A stretch of DNA of 20,919 nt from Ophiothrix spiculata (lineage: Eukaryota; Echinodermata; Ophiuroidea; Amphilepidida; Ophiotrichidae), in assembly GCA_000969725.1 (NCBI GenBank), contig JXSR01S002502.1; one strand, given 5' to 3'. This document shows, piece after piece, positions 18,099 through 20,919 of this stretch. Under the pieces are notes generated by a model. That model saw only the letters and a program-made list of their open reading frames with translations. It was not told where the DNA came from and ran no database searches. The position numbers and the translations under genes are program-made. The first letter of the stretch is position 1; each line of letters starts with the position of its first letter.

Positions 18099-18797
18099 TG
18101 GTCCATGTTTTCAATCAACTTTAAAGAGTGTAATTAAAATCATTTTGTCTTTGCACAAGAAGCTGATAACGGAATGAAACGGCAGAGACATTAGAAACTA
18201 AAAATACAAACAGATTATGTGAAATCCTTGACACCCAGTTGTGAATCATTGAATTGCTACTGAAGCTTCATCATGTTCATGGTGTTGCATACATTAAAAG
18301 GTTTAACAGTTTAAGAAAATACAAAAACTAGTTTAGTCATACCTACGGTATCAGTAGAGAAACCTTGCATAGTATAATTCTTTTAATTTCTTATCATTTT
18401 GTACATCTGTTTAGGACTTTGACACATTGGTAATTAAAAAATAATGTTTATGCCAAGTAAAAACATTCTATTTAAAATGTACATTTTAAATATGGCCTTC
18501 TCAAAATTTGCAGTAATCCACGATTTAAAGAAAAAAATGATCCATTTTACAGACTACATTTCAGTTTTCATATATTCATTTCTATTTTTCCTTGTTATAC
18601 ATACAGAGAGAGAAGCTCTTCGTTCTATTTTTAGGTAGCAGTAACACAATTTTTTTTTCAATGCTTTAGGGGTCTATAATGTCTCCAAAAGACAAGGAAC
18701 ATTATCAATGAGGTAATTTACATGCGAATGGCCATCCAGATTCATCCGCATCGCCTGAAGACTGTTTTGCATCTACATGGACCGAGGTCAAGATATG
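18099..18797. other. AT-rich non-coding stretch, nothing recognised
   Basis: A 64-codon open frame (18444-18638) is Phe/Ile/Lys-rich with no domain and is probably chance. Confidence 0.5.
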
Positions 18798-19100
18798 CAC
18801 AGCGTGCCTTATGGGTACACGCTTTGCTAGGTTCGCTTCAGTGTCAGCCTGTGTAATTGCGTTTACACTGTGACGACTTGTTTCGATGGAGGGTAACGTA
18901 TTTGCAACTAAAAAGTTGTAACTGAAAACGACTGATAGTAATGATATTGTGCGTGGCTACCAGCGTGTGTGAGCGTTAACTGACTTTTAACTAACGATGA
19001 TATGACGGGTGTAAGATTCAAAACTGCAATTCGCAGGTCTACGTTGCTTGTCATTACCCACAAGTCGTCACAATGTAAACGCACCTTAAGGTACGCTGTG
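18798..19100. mobile_element. 303-bp foldback with CACAGCGT tips
   Basis: The tips CACAGCGTGCCTTATGG (left) and, in reverse complement, CACAGCGTACCTTAAGG (right) pair with two mismatches. Just inside, GCGTTTACACTGTGACGACT (from 18859) pairs with 19060-19082 over 23 nt with one mismatch. The left side has about 45 extra nt between the two paired blocks, which the right side lacks. The local CpG content is raised. No clear target duplication is seen. A 65-codon minus frame inside is a repeat artefact. Confidence 0.7.
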
Positions 19101-20919
19101 GTCACACTTAAGGCGTAAATTACACACTCTTTAACGTGTTTAAAAGGCCACCATGCTTTGTTTAATACTCATTGAGCCATATAGAATTCTGAAAGTGGTC
19201 TACAGAGATCTTGATCTGTGGTCCGCATCTCGGAAATGTGGATTTGCTCTCCAGTGTTGAGTAGGCCTACCCCATTATATTCAGAATTTTTTTTCTTCAA
19301 AGAACTATGTCTGCAATGAGTTAAAAGGCTCGGCCAGCAAAAAAAAACCTGTTAGGAAAAAAGCTATGCATGGAACCACCAATCCCCCCACTACATGTAG
19401 TTAGTGGATGATTTCAAGAAACCTGGCATTCCAATGCAGATTAATATTCTGAAATCATTGAAACCTGATTAGAATGAGACTGATCTTTCTCTTCACCTTT
19501 CTCACAGAAGCATAATCATTATTTTCCAGTGTGTGCAGATGTCATTTTGGATTAGGATCAACATTTTAATTGAATCAAGTCCACAGAAGTTGAAATGATA
19601 CCATGGATTAAAATAGATTTTATGAACTTACTGAATATTGCAAATGACATAAAATTGCAAATGATTTCTGTTCATCCATGCAAAGCTTCTGTAAAATCAT
19701 GTTCCAATATGAAATCACTGTGACAAATCACAGATCTTGAAATGTCATTAATTTCTCAATTTCTAGACAATTTGATGGGATAATGAGTGTCTGTGGACCT
19801 TTTGAAATGTGTACCAATACATCATGGCTGACTGAATTTCATTTAATTTTTTAAATGTGCAAAGTTTTGTTTCGGTGGAGACCATTTCTTTGTAGACTTT
19901 TGACCTCTTTAATAGGAGAGAAAGGAAATATGTGTTTTGTTGGTTTTGCTATCAACAATTTATTCAGTTCAGCTATGCTGTGCATAATAGAAGATCAAGT
20001 ACGATGTATTATGCTAAATGATCAGGATTCCGTCTTCAGAAGATAGCATACAGTACCTGGAATTTGTGTTGTATGAATTTGATTTAATTTGGATTAGAGA
20101 CACTGGGGACATGGAATATAAACTTGATTGGTTTATACCAGGTTACTTGAATTTTAACTTGGATTATGGAAATCCCTGTGAAACTATCTGGGTTAAGAGA
20201 AATTCTAAGTGGAACTGACTGGATTAGAAAATCTTACTTGTTAATGGAATTTAACAAGATTTTTCATGGATTTGTAGTTTTTCTATGGGTATTTCAACTG
20301 GACTATTGAGTTTATTTTTAGCTTGGATTATAGAAACCTGAAGCATTGACTGGTGGAATTTTAACCAGATTACACACATATTTGTGATGTAACTCCGAAT
20401 ATTTGCTTCATCATAAACCATTTAAATTTCTCCAATCATCCATATGATATGCAGGAATAATGAGGTATTCAGTTTGACTTACTGACTTTACTTCAGTCAT
20501 GGAACATAATGACACCATTAAAACATTTGTGCACTCTTCAAAGAGGTGTAAAATCTAAATTGTCGCAGTAGGCTGCAGTCGTTAAAATCTGATGATAGTA
20601 CTGGAGCATTTTGATAAAGAGAAATTCGAGTACGACATTTACTGGATGGATGAATAACTCGGTATATTTTTGTTGAGAGATATGTGAGCACTGCTAATGA
20701 TTCCAGGTTAGGAGTTGACGTCATCATCGGCAGTGAAGCCTATCTAAAATAGCCTTGGCATGATTTGATTCATCGCAATGGTCAAGAGGTTATCGGGCAT
20801 TCCAACATTTGATATATAGATAGTTGATAATGGAATACAGTGTGCTAAACGGATCAGAATGTTTTACGTTGAAGGATCAAGATCGGAAGTCTGGGATTAT
20901 GTTCTATGTTTAATAATCT
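19101..20919. other. AT-rich non-coding tail with faint degenerate repetition
   Basis: Words of the type TTGGATTA followed by RRAAA recur near 20091, 20161, 20221 and 20323, and more weakly near 19550-19600, at irregular spacing of about 60-100 nt. A perfect CRE lies at 20716-20723 outside any recognised element. Open frames of 63-69 codons have no recognisable domain. Confidence 0.45.

Noticed and set aside
17902-18114. 70-codon Lys/Phe-rich minus frame
   Set aside because: It is produced by A- and T-runs inside the MITE at 17514-18095.

Overview
This window looks like non-coding, repeat-rich nuclear DNA of an animal. It is AT-rich, roughly 35-37% GC by eye. It has no bacterial gene organisation, no open frame longer than 186 codons, and no open frame that I can match to a protein family. 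It does hold many small terminal-inverted-repeat (TIR) elements, foldbacks and two tRNA-derived SINE copies. The style of these repeats and the recurring palindrome TAGGCCTA remind me of marine invertebrate deuterostomes (echinoderm, hemichordate or amphioxus-like genomes). That assignment is an impression, not a proof. I see no convincing protein-coding exon, rRNA or functional tRNA. The window is best read as intergenic or long-intron sequence.

Layout. Bases 1-2500 hold AT-rich low-information sequence, one short CpG-rich repeat (about 455-571) and a 383-bp MITE (1266-1648) with GGCC-tipped TIRs and a TAA target duplication. Bases 2503-2781 are a 279-bp MITE whose TIRs each contain a perfect CRE palindrome (TGACGTCA), again flanked by TAA. 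Bases 2953-4225 form a 1.27-kb foldback with CACTGAAAAAA tips. It is packed with GTGTC/GACAC words in both orientations and carries an inner hairpin region (3360-3812) that itself contains smaller hairpins. A CpG-rich hairpin (4374-4450), two adjacent perfect palindromes (5192-5241) and a foldback with 50-bp perfect arms (5574-5685) follow.

Bases 5860-6013 are a SINE copy with a clear pol III B box. A second, diverged copy lies at 13660-13835. Bases 6626-6743 are a one-ended relative of the GGCC MITE. They abut a nested pair of CRE MITEs (6744-7312), one copy inserted in opposite orientation inside another. Bases 8280-8423 repeat the CpG-rich family seen at 455-571. Bases 9480-9708 are a CGTAGCC-ended repeat with fragments at about 10535-10575 and 14195-14235. 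A 21-bp triplicated unit lies at 11183-11245.

Bases 15940-16075 are a miniature element made of TGTGTAAA words in alternating orientation, and 16123-16869 are a weaker 750-bp foldback. Bases 17514-18095 are a 582-bp MITE with 34-35-bp TIRs and a TTA duplication, and 18798-19100 a 300-bp foldback. The last 1.8 kb has only faint, degenerate TTGGATTA-type repetition.

No genes can be shown to work together here. The main biology is transposon ecology. At least two MITE families have 3-bp TAA/TTA duplications suggestive of PIF/Harbinger-type mobilisation. One of them spreads perfect CRE-type binding sites, and several foldbacks could form long hairpin RNAs if transcribed.
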